This document shows, piece after piece, positions 49,739-57,983 of a stretch of DNA of 64,000 nucleotides (position 1 is the stretch's first letter; each line of letters opens with the position of its first letter). The stretch is from an uncultured Acidobacteriota bacterium. GTDB taxonomy: Bacteria > Acidobacteriota > Terriglobia > Bryobacterales > Bryobacteraceae. Below the pieces are notes generated by a model, which saw only the letters and a list, made by a program, of their open reading frames with translations, was not told where the DNA came from and ran no database searches. The stretch is from the NCBI GenBank assembly GCA_902826605.1, contig CADEFM010000014.1, positions 1-64,000 of the forward strand, given 5' to 3'. The translations under genes were made by a program, and so were the position numbers.

Positions 49739-50110
49739 AATGCGGGAGGGAAGAGTTTCCATCTCCACTCTATCATGCCGTCCGTGCTGCGCGACGATGG
49801 GGTTTCAACCTCGTCCTCCAAGCGTCCTTCCGTCACTAATGGCCACAGCCACGTGACCGTGGACCGCCTGCTTGCCGTTGTTGTGTCTGTGACGACGACC
49901 AGACAGACGATCTGCGCTTCTTCGTCTCAACTTCAGTGGGCTATGAGTTGCGGGTCAAAGTTCAGAAGGCCACTCCAACATTAAGCGCGCCGCAAGAAAC
50001 GTGCTTGATGATCCATTGCCTCGTTTTGTTTCCTCCTAGGGTGATTTGCCTAAATGGGTAGAGTGTTTTCCGAAATGAAAGATCCGCTTCAAACACGATA
50101 ACGTTGGAGC
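49739..50110. other. Intergenic stretch between tRNA-Gln and the metzincin gene
   Basis: It should contain the tRNA promoter on the minus strand. I see no protein gene: the open frames are short and lack plausible composition. Confidence 0.4.
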
Positions 50111-50722
50111 GTGAACAGAGCGTTCCGGCGTTCGTCTCTCTATGCAATCAGCTGCCTAACCATTGCATGCGCGGGCGGCATCGCTGCCAATCCCCTTGCG
50201 AATTGGAGTGCCGACTACCCCCCTTGCCGCAATCACCATGAGCTTCTGAAGCGCAGCTCAATGAATCTGGGAGTCCGCTTGGGCACTACGAACGCCGTGC
50301 TAGCGGAGCAATTCAAGCTAGCTATGAACTTTTGGCAGCGAGTATTGGATCTAGACTGGCACATTGACAATACTGATAATTGTGCGATTCAGCTTGTCGA
50401 TGGCGAACGCTCGCTCTTCAACGCCGCTCCGGACACCATCGTTGCCCGGGCGCAATTCCCCGACCGCAGCGGGTTCGAAGGGTGGATTGTGTTCAATCCA
50501 GCGGTAACCCTGAGCCGTGTGGAATTGTATAGGATCTCGGTGCATGAGATCGGTCACATGCTTGGGCTGCCACACAACACTAACACCGCCTCACTTATGT
50601 ATGGCCTGGATCTGGAGGATTCCGAGGATCTCGACTCCTCTGATCTTGCACTGCTCGCTTCTCGGCACAAAATGAGAATCGATTCGGTCCAAGAGCCGGT
50701 GAAGCTCACGAAGGTGCGATAA
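50111..50722 (+). CDS. Secreted metzincin (matrixin-like) zinc metalloprotease
   Basis: A 203-aa product from GTG 50111. The signal peptide reads LYAISCLTIACAGGIAANPL. The zinc motif is complete: VHEIGHMLGLPHN (His145, His149, His155 with catalytic Glu146), and the Met-turn is SLMYG (Met163). The rest is a minimal matrixin catalytic domain without pro- or hemopexin domains. It should cleave extracytoplasmic proteins; the physiological target is not known. Confidence 0.88.
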   Translation: MNRAFRRSSLYAISCLTIACAGGIAANPLANWSADYPPCRNHHELLKRSSMNLGVRLGTTNAVLAEQFKLAMNFWQRVLDLDWHIDNTDNCAIQLVDGERSLFNAAPDTIVARAQFPDRSGFEGWIVFNPAVTLSRVELYRISVHEIGHMLGLPHNTNTASLMYGLDLEDSEDLDSSDLALLASRHKMRIDSVQEPVKLTKVR

Positions 50723-50889
50723 CCCGGCGAGGCAGTCAAATTTGCGGTATGTGTGCGTTTTATGCGTGCTCAAAATGCGTCAAGGTCCTCGCAAATTCCC
50801 TGATGGCAATCTCTTGTTTGCTGAAGACGCACGGGTTACAGTTCATGGATGTTCAATTGCAGTACCAAGCATAGGGAGATTTGCGAGCT

Positions 50890-51579
50890 ATGCGGAAAAC
50901 CATAGGATTTTTAACTGTAACGGCGTGCCTGTTGGCTGCGCCGGATGCAAAAGACCGTAAAGAAGCAGCGGAACGGCTAACGTCCGCATCGGCGGCGTTG
51001 TCCGAAGTTCTGTCCGGCGGGGACAAGGGAATTCCTCAGGATTTACTGGAGAAAGCCCAATGCGCCGTCATCGTACCCAGCATGAAGAAAGGCGCTTTTA
51101 TTGTCGGTGCGCAGTACGGGAAAGGTTTTATAACCTGTCGTGGAGCCGGTGACAGGGGTTGGTCGACGCCAGCTGCTATCAAAGTTGAAGGAGGCAGCGT
51201 CGGGTTCCAAATCGGTGGTTCTGAAAGCGACGTGATCATGCTGGTTATGAATCAGCGTGGCATGGACAAATTGTTGCAGAGTGAATTTACTCTGGGCGGC
51301 GAAGGCGAAGTGGCGGCTGGACCGGTCGGCCGCCAAGCTACGGCACAGACCGATGCGAAATTGTCCGCCGAGATATTGTCGTGGTCGCGTTCGCGCGGCG
51401 TGTTCGCGGGAGTTGCGCTCAAAGGCAGCACCTTGCGTTCGGATAAGGGCGAAAACGAAGTCCTATACGGCAAAGAGATGGACACTAAAGATGTCATCAT
51501 GGGGAAAGTAGCCGCGACCAAAGAAGGGCGTCAATTGATAACAACACTATCGAGCCACTCGCCTGTTGAGAGGCACTAG
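50890..51579 (+). CDS. SYLF-domain (YSC84) lipid-binding protein, secreted
   Basis: A 229-aa product from ATG 50890; an upstream TTG at 50881 sits too close to GGGAGA. It begins with a short signal peptide (MRKTIGFLTVTACLLAAPDA). The SYLF domain covers most of the rest: IPQDLLEKAQCAVIVPSMKK, GAFIVGAQYGKGFITCR, VGFQIGGSESDVIMLVM, LSWSRSRGVFAGVALKGSTL and NEVLYGKEM. SYLF domains bind phospholipids. A strong terminator follows at 51609-51639. Confidence 0.92.
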   Translation: MRKTIGFLTVTACLLAAPDAKDRKEAAERLTSASAALSEVLSGGDKGIPQDLLEKAQCAVIVPSMKKGAFIVGAQYGKGFITCRGAGDRGWSTPAAIKVEGGSVGFQIGGSESDVIMLVMNQRGMDKLLQSEFTLGGEGEVAAGPVGRQATAQTDAKLSAEILSWSRSRGVFAGVALKGSTLRSDKGENEVLYGKEMDTKDVIMGKVAATKEGRQLITTLSSHSPVERH

Positions 51580-51608
51580 ATCCCGGTTAACAGGCAGAAA
51601 TGCTTGCG

Positions 51609-51639
51609 CCGACGGCCGCACGTTCAGTGCGGCCGTCGG
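51609..51639 (+). terminator. Rho-independent-type terminator after the SYLF gene
   Basis: CCGACGGCCGCAC and GTGCGGCCGTCGG form a perfect 13-bp stem with loop GTTCA, followed by TGTTTTCG. It can serve the SYLF gene on the plus strand; the T-run is short. The bacterioferritin-like gene converges from the other side. Confidence 0.75.
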
Positions 51640-51681
51640 TGTTTTCGTCGACCCGATATGACGTCCGTATCAGGGAAACGC

Positions 51682-52257
51682 TTAGTCGGCTTTGCGTTCG
51701 CTCTCGCTGAGCGTTTCGAGCAGTTTTTTCATATCGTCGGCGTGTTCTTCTTCCTTAGCCATGATCTTTTCGATCATGCGGCGCGTGGTGGGATCATCGT
51801 TGCCAAGATATCGAATAATTTCGTTATAGGATTCCACGGCGATCCGCTCCGCAACCAGATCTTCGCGCACCATATCCAATAGCGACGTGCCTTCAATATA
51901 TTGCGAGTGGCTCCGGGTTGCCAAACCTTCTGGACTAAAGTTCGGCTCGCCTCCCAGCTGGGTGATGCGTTCCGCCGCCAAGTCGGCATGCTCCTGCTCT
52001 TCCTGAGCGTGTTCCAGAAATTCATCCGCGACGGCTTGGGCATGAATGCCTGTCGCCATATAGTAGTGGCGCTTGTACCGCAAGACGCAAACAATCTCAG
52101 TTGCTAGAACTTCATTCAGAATGCGGATGACGGTCTTGACGTCGGCTGTGTAAGCGCTGGTTACGGCGCCTTGTTCCATGTGCTGGCGGGCGCGACGCCG
52201 CAGCTCCTTCACATCGGAAATAAACGGGCGTTCCTCTTTAACGGGTGTTTGATTCAT
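51682..52257 (-). CDS. Bacterioferritin-like / ferritin-like iron-storage protein
   Basis: A 191-aa product from ATG 52257 (AAGGA about 7 nt upstream; an earlier in-frame start would add 15 residues from the spacer). Four-helix ferritin pattern with paired E-x-x-H motifs: NEVLATEIVCVLRYKRHYYM, FLEHAQEEQEHADLAAERI, VAERIAVESYNEIIRYLG and MIEKIMAKEEEHADDMKKLL. These place the ferroxidase glutamates and histidines as in Bfr/DPS-like proteins. It oxidises and stores iron and limits Fenton damage. It lies next to a metallothionein-like gene, 60 bp downstream of it. Confidence 0.9.
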   Translation of the reverse strand: MNQTPVKEERPFISDVKELRRRARQHMEQGAVTSAYTADVKTVIRILNEVLATEIVCVLRYKRHYYMATGIHAQAVADEFLEHAQEEQEHADLAAERITQLGGEPNFSPEGLATRSHSQYIEGTSLLDMVREDLVAERIAVESYNEIIRYLGNDDPTTRRMIEKIMAKEEEHADDMKKLLETLSESERKAD

Positions 52258-52317
52258 GTGATTTTCCTTGTTTTGACTCAATTTTTCCATTCGCGGGCGC
52301 ATATCGCGCTCGCCTTA

Positions 52318-52470
52318 TCACGCACCGTGGTCGCTGCAGGCCCCATGGCCGCAGTTACACAGAATGTCGGAGGTTTCACCCTCTCCCTCGCAATACGTGC
52401 TGCAATAGTCACTGTCTTGCCGGGCATTACAGTGGCAACTCGGATGGGCGCATTTCTTTGAAGTTTCCAT
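52318..52470 (-). CDS. Small Cys-rich metallothionein-like protein
   Basis: A 50-aa frame from ATG 52470: METSKKCAHPSCHCNARQDS, then DYCSTYCEGEGETSDILCNC, then GHGACSDHGA. The Cys/His spacing (C-A-H-P-x-C-x-C ... Y-C-S-x-Y-C-E ... C-x-C-G-H) is that of bacterial metallothioneins of the SmtA/BmtA class (CAHPxCxC, YCSxxCxxA, CxCGH). It should bind zinc, cadmium or copper. It precedes the bacterioferritin-like gene on the same strand, so a metal or stress operon is likely. The ribosome site is weak. Confidence 0.8.
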   Translation of the reverse strand: METSKKCAHPSCHCNARQDSDYCSTYCEGEGETSDILCNCGHGACSDHGA

Positions 52471-52635
52471 GACCATTCCGTAGCACGCGGCATGCCAACA
52501 ACTTTTGGCTTCAAGTGGCTTTCTAACCTACTGACAGGACATTAGCGAATCCCGTCGGTCATCCGTTCGGGATATCGACGTCACGTAGAGGGTGACGAGA
52601 CCATCTAACCAATAGAGAGCCTGAAGGAGGGCGAT

Positions 52636-53184
52636 ATGAATATGATTCACGCTCCGGCAGTGGCTCGTTTTACACTGCGTTTGAGTCTCTCGTGCTTGGC
52701 TCTGGTATTGACGCTCAGCATGCACGCTAAGACGAGTCTTCCATCATTGCCAGCTCCATCTCCGGACCATCGTCACCAGAAACTGGAAATCTTCTTCCAA
52801 TCGTTTAAATGCCCTGCGCCCCTGTACGTGCAGGAGTACCTTGCCGCAGCGGATATTTATGCGATCGACTACCGTCTGCTTCCGGTGATTTCGGTATTGG
52901 AGAGCACTTGCGGTGTCCACCAGCGGCTCAATAACCGATGGGGCTGGAACTCCGCCAGGAGCGGATTCACATCGGTGCGGGCCGGTCTGGACTATATCGC
53001 GCGGAAGCTCGCGCACGGGCATTATTACAAAGACAAGTCCGTTGTTGAAAAGGTTCGAATGTACAACCCGAATCCGGACTATTTGAAGCAAGTGATCAAG
53101 CTGATGAAAAAGATCGACAATCAGGAATCTGCTCTACTGCACGACGTTGCACTGCCTTCCGTCCTCTCGCCGTCGGCAAATTGA
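52636..53184 (+). CDS. Secreted lysozyme-fold (transglycosylase/glucosaminidase-like) protein
   Basis: A 182-aa product with an optimal ribosome site (AAGGAGG, 5 nt before the ATG). The signal peptide ends ...LVLTLSMHAKTS. Residues about 60-160 resemble a lysozyme-like domain: AADIYAIDYRLLPVISVLES (the Glu is in the usual place of the catalytic Glu), GWNSARSGFTSVRAGLDYIA, then YNPNPDYLKQVIKLMKKI. A role in peptidoglycan cleavage is likely but the precise family is not settled. Confidence 0.7.
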   Translation: MNMIHAPAVARFTLRLSLSCLALVLTLSMHAKTSLPSLPAPSPDHRHQKLEIFFQSFKCPAPLYVQEYLAAADIYAIDYRLLPVISVLESTCGVHQRLNNRWGWNSARSGFTSVRAGLDYIARKLAHGHYYKDKSVVEKVRMYNPNPDYLKQVIKLMKKIDNQESALLHDVALPSVLSPSAN

Positions 53185-53333
53185 GGATGACATCCATCCG
53201 GTATCGGAACTCACGGGGTGCACATTCAGAAGCGAATCCAAGCCTGAAGGTCGCAGAAGTTTCTCTCAACTGATCTGCGGCAGCCGGATGGAGGCAAACG
53301 CCCATTCCGGGTACTATCCGGGACTACGCGGAG

Positions 53334-53819
53334 TTACTTCAGTTTGTCCGCAACTTTGGCGATGCCGGCATTGGCGCATACTGCGTCTTTGTCACCGCCG
53401 GGAGCGCCGCTAACAGCAACCGCGCCAATTGTCATCTCACCCCACTTGATCGGCACTCCGCCCTGAGCGTTCATGGTGCCAGGGATGGTCGCAGGCGGAG
53501 CAGCCTGGCCCGGGGGCGGCGGCTGCGCCGGACCGGAAGGCCGGTTGTACAGCATGGCCGCGGTGGCTTTCATCTTGACATTTTCTGTTGTGGAGGCGCT
53601 GGCGCCATCGTCGCGCAGCAGCGCCTTGGGAGCGTTAAGACCGTCGACCACTAGCACTGTCACTTTGTAACCTGAAGCTTTGCAGTTATTGAGGGCTTCT
53701 TGGGCGATGATGTGAGCCACGTCCATGGTAAGAACCTTGGTGTTCGGAAGCTGTGCGAAGGCATTCGCAGTAAGAGCCGCCGCACCGGCCGCCAGACGCA
53801 TGAGCGTTTTGAGTTTCAT
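53334..53819 (-). CDS. HbpS/GlcG-family protein with signal peptide
   Basis: A 161-aa product from ATG 53819, for which AAGGA lies 7 nt upstream; the ATG at 53828 overlaps that site. After the signal peptide (MKLKTLMRLAAGAAALTANA) come the HbpS/GlcG landmarks: AHIIAQEALNNCKASGYKVT, VLVVDGLNAPKALLRDDGA, VKMKATAAMLYNRPSG and IKWGEMTIGAVAVSGAPGG, DKDAVCANAGIAKVAD. A Pro-rich insert (GPAQPPPPGQAAPPATIPG) replaces the usual short loop. HbpS in Streptomyces binds heme; GlcG partners in glycolate use are cytosolic. This exported version is of unknown role. Confidence 0.88.
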   Translation of the reverse strand: MKLKTLMRLAAGAAALTANAFAQLPNTKVLTMDVAHIIAQEALNNCKASGYKVTVLVVDGLNAPKALLRDDGASASTTENVKMKATAAMLYNRPSGPAQPPPPGQAAPPATIPGTMNAQGGVPIKWGEMTIGAVAVSGAPGGDKDAVCANAGIAKVADKLK

Positions 53820-53923
53820 AGGTACCATCCTTGAAAATTGGGATTTTCTGAGGCCTAGAATACCACTTCCAACGCCCGCTTTCGACGGGGACTCCGGATG
53901 GAGAATAAATGGAAATGACGCGC

Positions 53924-55180
53924 TCAGTAGCCCAGTGAAGCAGGCATCGGTTCGTGGCTTCCGGCGGGGGCAAATATAGGGATTCGTCCGGGTGGCAGGC
54001 GTTCTTCTGCATCCGGATGTTCGAAAACTTTGCGAATCGCATAGGACGTGGCGCGCTCCGCCGGAATTCGCCCGATGGTTCGAATCAGTGCGCGAAATTC
54101 TCCGGGAGAAACGTACTCGCCGAAATTCGCTCCCGCCGCCTTGGAGATGCTCTCTTCCATCAAGGTCCCGCCGAAATCGTTTGCTCCCGCTTCCAGACAG
54201 GCCAGCGATTCTTCAAACCCCAGCTTGACCCAAGAAACTTGAATATTGGGGATATAGCCATTCAGCAATATGCGTGAAAGCGCATGAACGATCAGATCCT
54301 CGTGGACCGAACGGCCCGCCCGGGCGGCTCCGCTTTGGAAGAGCTTGGTTTGGGAATGGATGAAACCCAGCGGGACAAACTCGGTAAATCCGCGAGTTTC
54401 CTTCTGAATCTCGCGGAGCAGAAGCAGATGCTTTACCCAATGCTCCGGAGCCTCGGTATGGCCGTACATCATTGTGGATGTCGAGGGAATACCGACGCTA
54501 TGAGCCGTCTTGACGACCTCGATCCACTGCCGCACCTTCAGTTTGTTGGGGCTCAAAGACCTGCGAACCTGATCGTCCAGAATTTCGGCTGCCGTTCCCG
54601 GAATGCTGTTCAAACCAGCTTCTTTCAACATCAGCAGGTATTCGCGAAGAGGCAGGCGCGTTTTTTCAACGCCGTAAGTGATCTCCATGGGCGAATAGGC
54701 GTGCAAATGAAGTTCGGGTAAGCGCGCCCTGATGGCGCGAAGAAGCTGGACGTAGTAATAGCCGTCGAGATCCTTGGGCAGGCCGCCTTGGATACACACC
54801 TCGGTGGCGCCAAGTTTAACCGCTTCTTCCGATTTTGCGACCAGCGTATCGGTGGAATGAAAATAGGCATCTGGCGAGTCCGGGCCTCTACTGAACCCGC
54901 AAAAAGCACAGCCCACAATGCAGACGTTCGTGAAGTTCAAATTTCTGTTCACCACGTAGGTGATTCGGTCTCCCACGACGCGTCTGCGAATCTCGCCGGC
55001 AACCTTCACCAGCGCCAAGAGGTCATCCCCTTCGACATTAGCCAAGGTCAGGCCCTCTTCCAAACCAAGATCCGTCCCGGCAAGCGCCTTCTCCAGAGCG
55101 TCCGCGACGCTAGGACTCGCCGCCGAAAGGGCGCTTTCCCAGGGAGTCTCCCGCCATTCAAGACTTGCCGGTTTCAGCAT
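53924..55180 (-). CDS. cofH: FO synthase subunit 2 (5-amino-6-(D-ribitylamino)uracil-L-tyrosine 4-hydroxyphenyl transferase)
   Basis: A 418-aa product. Radical-SAM cluster site CxxxCxxC (Cys87, Cys91, Cys94) in NFTNVCIVGCAFCGFSRG. ATEVCIQGGLPKDLDGYYYV, LHLHAYSPMEITYG, ILDDQVRRSLSPNKLKVRQW and TMMYGHTEAPEHWVKHL are typical of CofH. It joins tyrosine-derived 4-hydroxybenzyl to the ribitylaminouracil; CofG then closes the ring to FO, the deazaflavin of coenzyme F420. It follows cofG by 3 bp on the same strand. Confidence 0.95.
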   Translation of the reverse strand: MLKPASLEWRETPWESALSAASPSVADALEKALAGTDLGLEEGLTLANVEGDDLLALVKVAGEIRRRVVGDRITYVVNRNLNFTNVCIVGCAFCGFSRGPDSPDAYFHSTDTLVAKSEEAVKLGATEVCIQGGLPKDLDGYYYVQLLRAIRARLPELHLHAYSPMEITYGVEKTRLPLREYLLMLKEAGLNSIPGTAAEILDDQVRRSLSPNKLKVRQWIEVVKTAHSVGIPSTSTMMYGHTEAPEHWVKHLLLLREIQKETRGFTEFVPLGFIHSQTKLFQSGAARAGRSVHEDLIVHALSRILLNGYIPNIQVSWVKLGFEESLACLEAGANDFGGTLMEESISKAAGANFGEYVSPGEFRALIRTIGRIPAERATSYAIRKVFEHPDAEERLPPGRIPIFAPAGSHEPMPASLGY

Positions 55181-55183
55181 GTT

Positions 55184-56365
55184 TTATACTCCCTCACGAG
55201 CATAGCCGTTGTCCCCCTGCAATTTTCGTACGTGCGGTTGGAGACGGTCGTTTACGAATTCCGGATTGGAGGCAAATTCCGGATAGATCGCCAGCCGCTC
55301 GCGCAAGACAAATCCCGCACTTGCGGATCTCGCGGACAACGACGAGATTTGTGGCCAGGCCGCTTCCGGATTGATGAAGTCCTTCGTCACCGGAGAAATT
55401 CCGCCCCAATCATTGATGCCGGCCTTCAGCAAATCGGGATAGTCTTTCAAGAGCAAATTGGGCGGAGACTGAATATTCATCTCCCCGCCGAACAGCAGTC
55501 GAGCAACCGCGATGGTGCGTTCCAAATCTTCAGTGGAAGGCTCTGGCGCAAAAGCCATGCGAATATCCGGCTTGGCGCGGAACGGTTGCACGATTACTTC
55601 TTGGATGTGGCCGTACTTCTGATTGGCCGAGTGAATCGCGTGGAGTGCGTCCACTCGTTCTTCTGGCGTTTCACCGATTCCAATCAGAATTCCCGTAGTG
55701 AAGGCCATCGACAACTGCCCTGCGTTCTCAATAGTTCGAATTCGATGAACGGGCACTTTATCCGGAGCCTTCCAGTGCGCCCCTCCGGCGCGGCCCAACC
55801 GCGGGCTTGCGCTTTCCAGCATCAACCCCACGCTGACGTTCGTCTCCCGCAGGCGGCGAAGATCCTCAGCGCCCATCAGCCCCGGATTGGAATGCGGCAA
55901 GAGCCCGGTCTTCTCAAGCACCAGTTCACTCATTGCCGCGAGGTATTCGAGCGTGCGGTCAAAGCCCAATTTTTTCAGAAATTCTTTGGCTTCGGGGAAG
56001 ATTCGCTCGGGCTGGTCGCCCAGACTGAACAATGCCTCTTTGCATCCTGCGCGGAGTCCCGCTTCAGCTACAGCCAGAACGTCGTCCGGCGTCATAAAGG
56101 GTCGCACACCGGCTTGTGGATCCGCCCGAAAAGTACAATAGCCGCAATAGTCGCGGCAAAGGTGGGTGAGCGGTATAAAGACCTTCTTGGAGTAGCTGAC
56201 CGAACGACCTTTTGAGCGGTCGCGAACCGCCGCCGCAGTTTCAAGCAAAGCCTCGAGCGGACCTTCCTCCATCAAGGAAAGTGCGTCTTCGCGCGATAGG
56301 CCGCGTCCTTCGCTTCCACGTTCAAGAGCGGCATCAACGCGGTAGGGGATCGCAATTTCTGACAT
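55184..56365 (-). CDS. cofG: FO synthase subunit 1 (7,8-didemethyl-8-hydroxy-5-deazariboflavin synthase)
   Basis: About 393 aa from ATG 56365; a GTG at 56380 is an alternative with GGAG too close. Radical-SAM site in FIPLTHLCRDYCGYCTFR (Cys70, Cys74, Cys77). PDDVLAVAEAGLRAGCKEAL, FSLGDQPE, PGLMGAEDLRRLRETNVSVG and GILIGIGETPEERVDALHAI are CofG/FO-synthase features. It acts after CofH in F420 synthesis. Other F420 genes (fbiA/cofD, fbiB/cofE) are not in the window. Confidence 0.95.
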   Translation of the reverse strand: MSEIAIPYRVDAALERGSEGRGLSREDALSLMEEGPLEALLETAAAVRDRSKGRSVSYSKKVFIPLTHLCRDYCGYCTFRADPQAGVRPFMTPDDVLAVAEAGLRAGCKEALFSLGDQPERIFPEAKEFLKKLGFDRTLEYLAAMSELVLEKTGLLPHSNPGLMGAEDLRRLRETNVSVGLMLESASPRLGRAGGAHWKAPDKVPVHRIRTIENAGQLSMAFTTGILIGIGETPEERVDALHAIHSANQKYGHIQEVIVQPFRAKPDIRMAFAPEPSTEDLERTIAVARLLFGGEMNIQSPPNLLLKDYPDLLKAGINDWGGISPVTKDFINPEAAWPQISSLSARSASAGFVLRERLAIYPEFASNPEFVNDRLQPHVRKLQGDNGYAREGV

Positions 56366-56488
56366 GGGGACGTTCGCCACGACTCCGGTTTCAGCCGATG
56401 CTCCATCCCAGTGTATGCTTAGTGCTATGTGGTGTCAAAAGGACCCGGCTTCGATTCAACGCCTGTCCTGCCCCCACGCTAGCGTCCG

Positions 56489-57034
56489 ATGGCTAATGCT
56501 CTGACTGCCGTTCGCCTGCTTCTCGTGTTTCCGTTTGCGTTTTTCATGGCAACAGGGGACGAGCGCTCCGCCATTTTCGCGCTTACCGCATGGGTGGTGG
56601 CCCTGATCACCGATTTTCTGGATGGTCCCATCGCACGCCGGCGAGGAACGGTGACCGCGTGGAGCGGGACTTTCGATCACACGACCGATTTTCTATTCGT
56701 CACTTCCGGATTATTTGCCGGGGCTCTGCGCGGCGCGTTTCCGTGGATACTGCCCTCCTTGATCACGGCGGCCTTTGCCCAATACTTTATCGATTCCTAT
56801 TGGATTCACCGGCACACCAAGCTCCGTAGCAGCAAACTCGGCCGCTATAACGGCATCCTCTACTTCGTTCCCACCTGCATGGACGCACTGATCCGAATGG
56901 GAGTTCCTTTTCTGCAGCCCATGCTCACGATCCTGGTCTGGCTCCTGGTGCTGAGCACACTGATATCCATGGGCCAACGGCTAATGTCGAGGCGCCTACC
57001 CGAATATCTCCCGAGTGGCCCTCCGCAGAAATAG
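56489..57034 (+). CDS. CDP-alcohol phosphatidyltransferase
   Basis: A 181-aa product. The family signature is visible: LITDFLDGPIARRRGTVTAW, then SGTFDHTTDFLFV, i.e. D42-x2-D45-G-x2-A-R followed by D63-x3-D67, with spacing slightly off the strict consensus (9 residues to Gly60, 2 to Asp63). Hydrophobic segments on either side make the usual six-helix membrane enzyme. It transfers a phosphatidyl group from CDP-diacylglycerol to an alcohol (glycerol phosphate, serine or inositol-type substrates); which one is not clear. It converges with and overlaps the membrane gene downstream by 39 bp. Confidence 0.88.
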   Translation: MANALTAVRLLLVFPFAFFMATGDERSAIFALTAWVVALITDFLDGPIARRRGTVTAWSGTFDHTTDFLFVTSGLFAGALRGAFPWILPSLITAAFAQYFIDSYWIHRHTKLRSSKLGRYNGILYFVPTCMDALIRMGVPFLQPMLTILVWLLVLSTLISMGQRLMSRRLPEYLPSGPPQK

Positions 57035-57973
57035 CAATCCCACCGCGGCGTTAAAGAATATGAAGAAATTGTGCATGACGAAGCCGAAGGCCGTCATCTG
57101 GCCCGGCTTATCCGGAAAGAGCAAAACCCAAAAAAGAATCGCGACCGAGTGCATGGGTCCAGGCATTGCCGCGCCAAAGAAGATCACCGGCAAATAGCCC
57201 AGCATCTCTCCAAAACCCACCGATCCGCCAAAGAGCCTCAAGGCCAGCGTATATACGACGGCGCCGGCAATGACGAGCGGTGCGCGCAGCGCGATCACCA
57301 CGCCGTAGTGCCACAGTTTGGCCAGCCGGAACGCCCGAAAAATCGGCCGGTCGCGCAGCGCGATTCCAGGGCCGATTCTTCCGCTGAAAAACAAGTGGAA
57401 AATAGCGAAGAAAACAGCGGCGCCCAACGCGATCCATGGAATGCTATGGAAGGCTGGCGGGAAGCTATCCCAGCGTATCAGCACGCCAACAGTTGCCCAC
57501 AGAATCAGGCTGTAAATTTCGCAGAACATGATGAGGAGCATGCTGGATCCGACTTCCCAGCCTGGCACTCCGTCTCGACGATTCAGATAAAGCGCGATGG
57601 CTCCCTTGCTGACCTGCTCATTCAAGAGGGAGAGAATGTATGCGCTGGCACGAATAGGCAGGATGTCGGCATAGCCGATGTTGGTGTTGAACCAATTGAT
57701 CACTTTCCACAACACCATGCTGTCCAATACCAGAAAAAAGAAACAGTATGGAATCATCAGAGCCAGCCAATAATACCAGTTGACATTCTCAAAGCTCTTT
57801 GCGAGGTACGGGAATAAGCTGCTCCCTTCGGCCTGGGCCGCGTGGTTGAGGCGGTTATAGAGATAGGCGAAGCAGGCTGCGGTCACGAGAAACGGCAGGA
57901 GCCGCTGCCAGGGCTTGGCTTTTTTTGCGCCTGTGGCGTTGGAAGTGCCAGTGGATTGGGTGGTCTCGCTCAT
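56996..57973 (-). CDS. Multi-pass membrane protein of unknown function
   Basis: A 325-aa product from ATG 57973 (MSETTQSTGTSNATGAKK); 58003 is an earlier start that would overlap the neighbouring gene. About seven to eight hydrophobic segments: LLPFLVTAACFAYLY, WYYWLALMIPYCFFFLVLD, ALGAAVFFAIFHLFFSG, VVIALRAPLVIAGAVVYTLA, and others. LNEQVSKGAIALYLNRRDGV and VGSSMLLIMFCEIYSLILW resemble the lysylphosphatidylglycerol-synthase/flippase-like transmembrane family. The neighbour at 56489 makes phospholipid head groups, so a lipid-linked role is plausible, not shown. Confidence 0.75.
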   Translation of the reverse strand: MSETTQSTGTSNATGAKKAKPWQRLLPFLVTAACFAYLYNRLNHAAQAEGSSLFPYLAKSFENVNWYYWLALMIPYCFFFLVLDSMVLWKVINWFNTNIGYADILPIRASAYILSLLNEQVSKGAIALYLNRRDGVPGWEVGSSMLLIMFCEIYSLILWATVGVLIRWDSFPPAFHSIPWIALGAAVFFAIFHLFFSGRIGPGIALRDRPIFRAFRLAKLWHYGVVIALRAPLVIAGAVVYTLALRLFGGSVGFGEMLGYLPVIFFGAAMPGPMHSVAILFWVLLFPDKPGQMTAFGFVMHNFFIFFNAAVGLLFLRRATREIFG

Positions 57974-57983
57974 GTGGTCTGGC

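Noticed and set aside
52278..52514. 78-codon minus-strand frame overlapping the metallothionein-like gene
   Set aside because: The Cys-rich frame 52318-52470 on the same strand is far more protein-like; this one is a shifted shadow.
54788..56215. 475-codon plus-strand frame across cofG/cofH
   Set aside because: Antisense to two clear radical-SAM genes; no domain of its own.
57071..57817. 248-codon plus-strand frame
   Set aside because: Antisense shadow of the multi-pass membrane protein gene.
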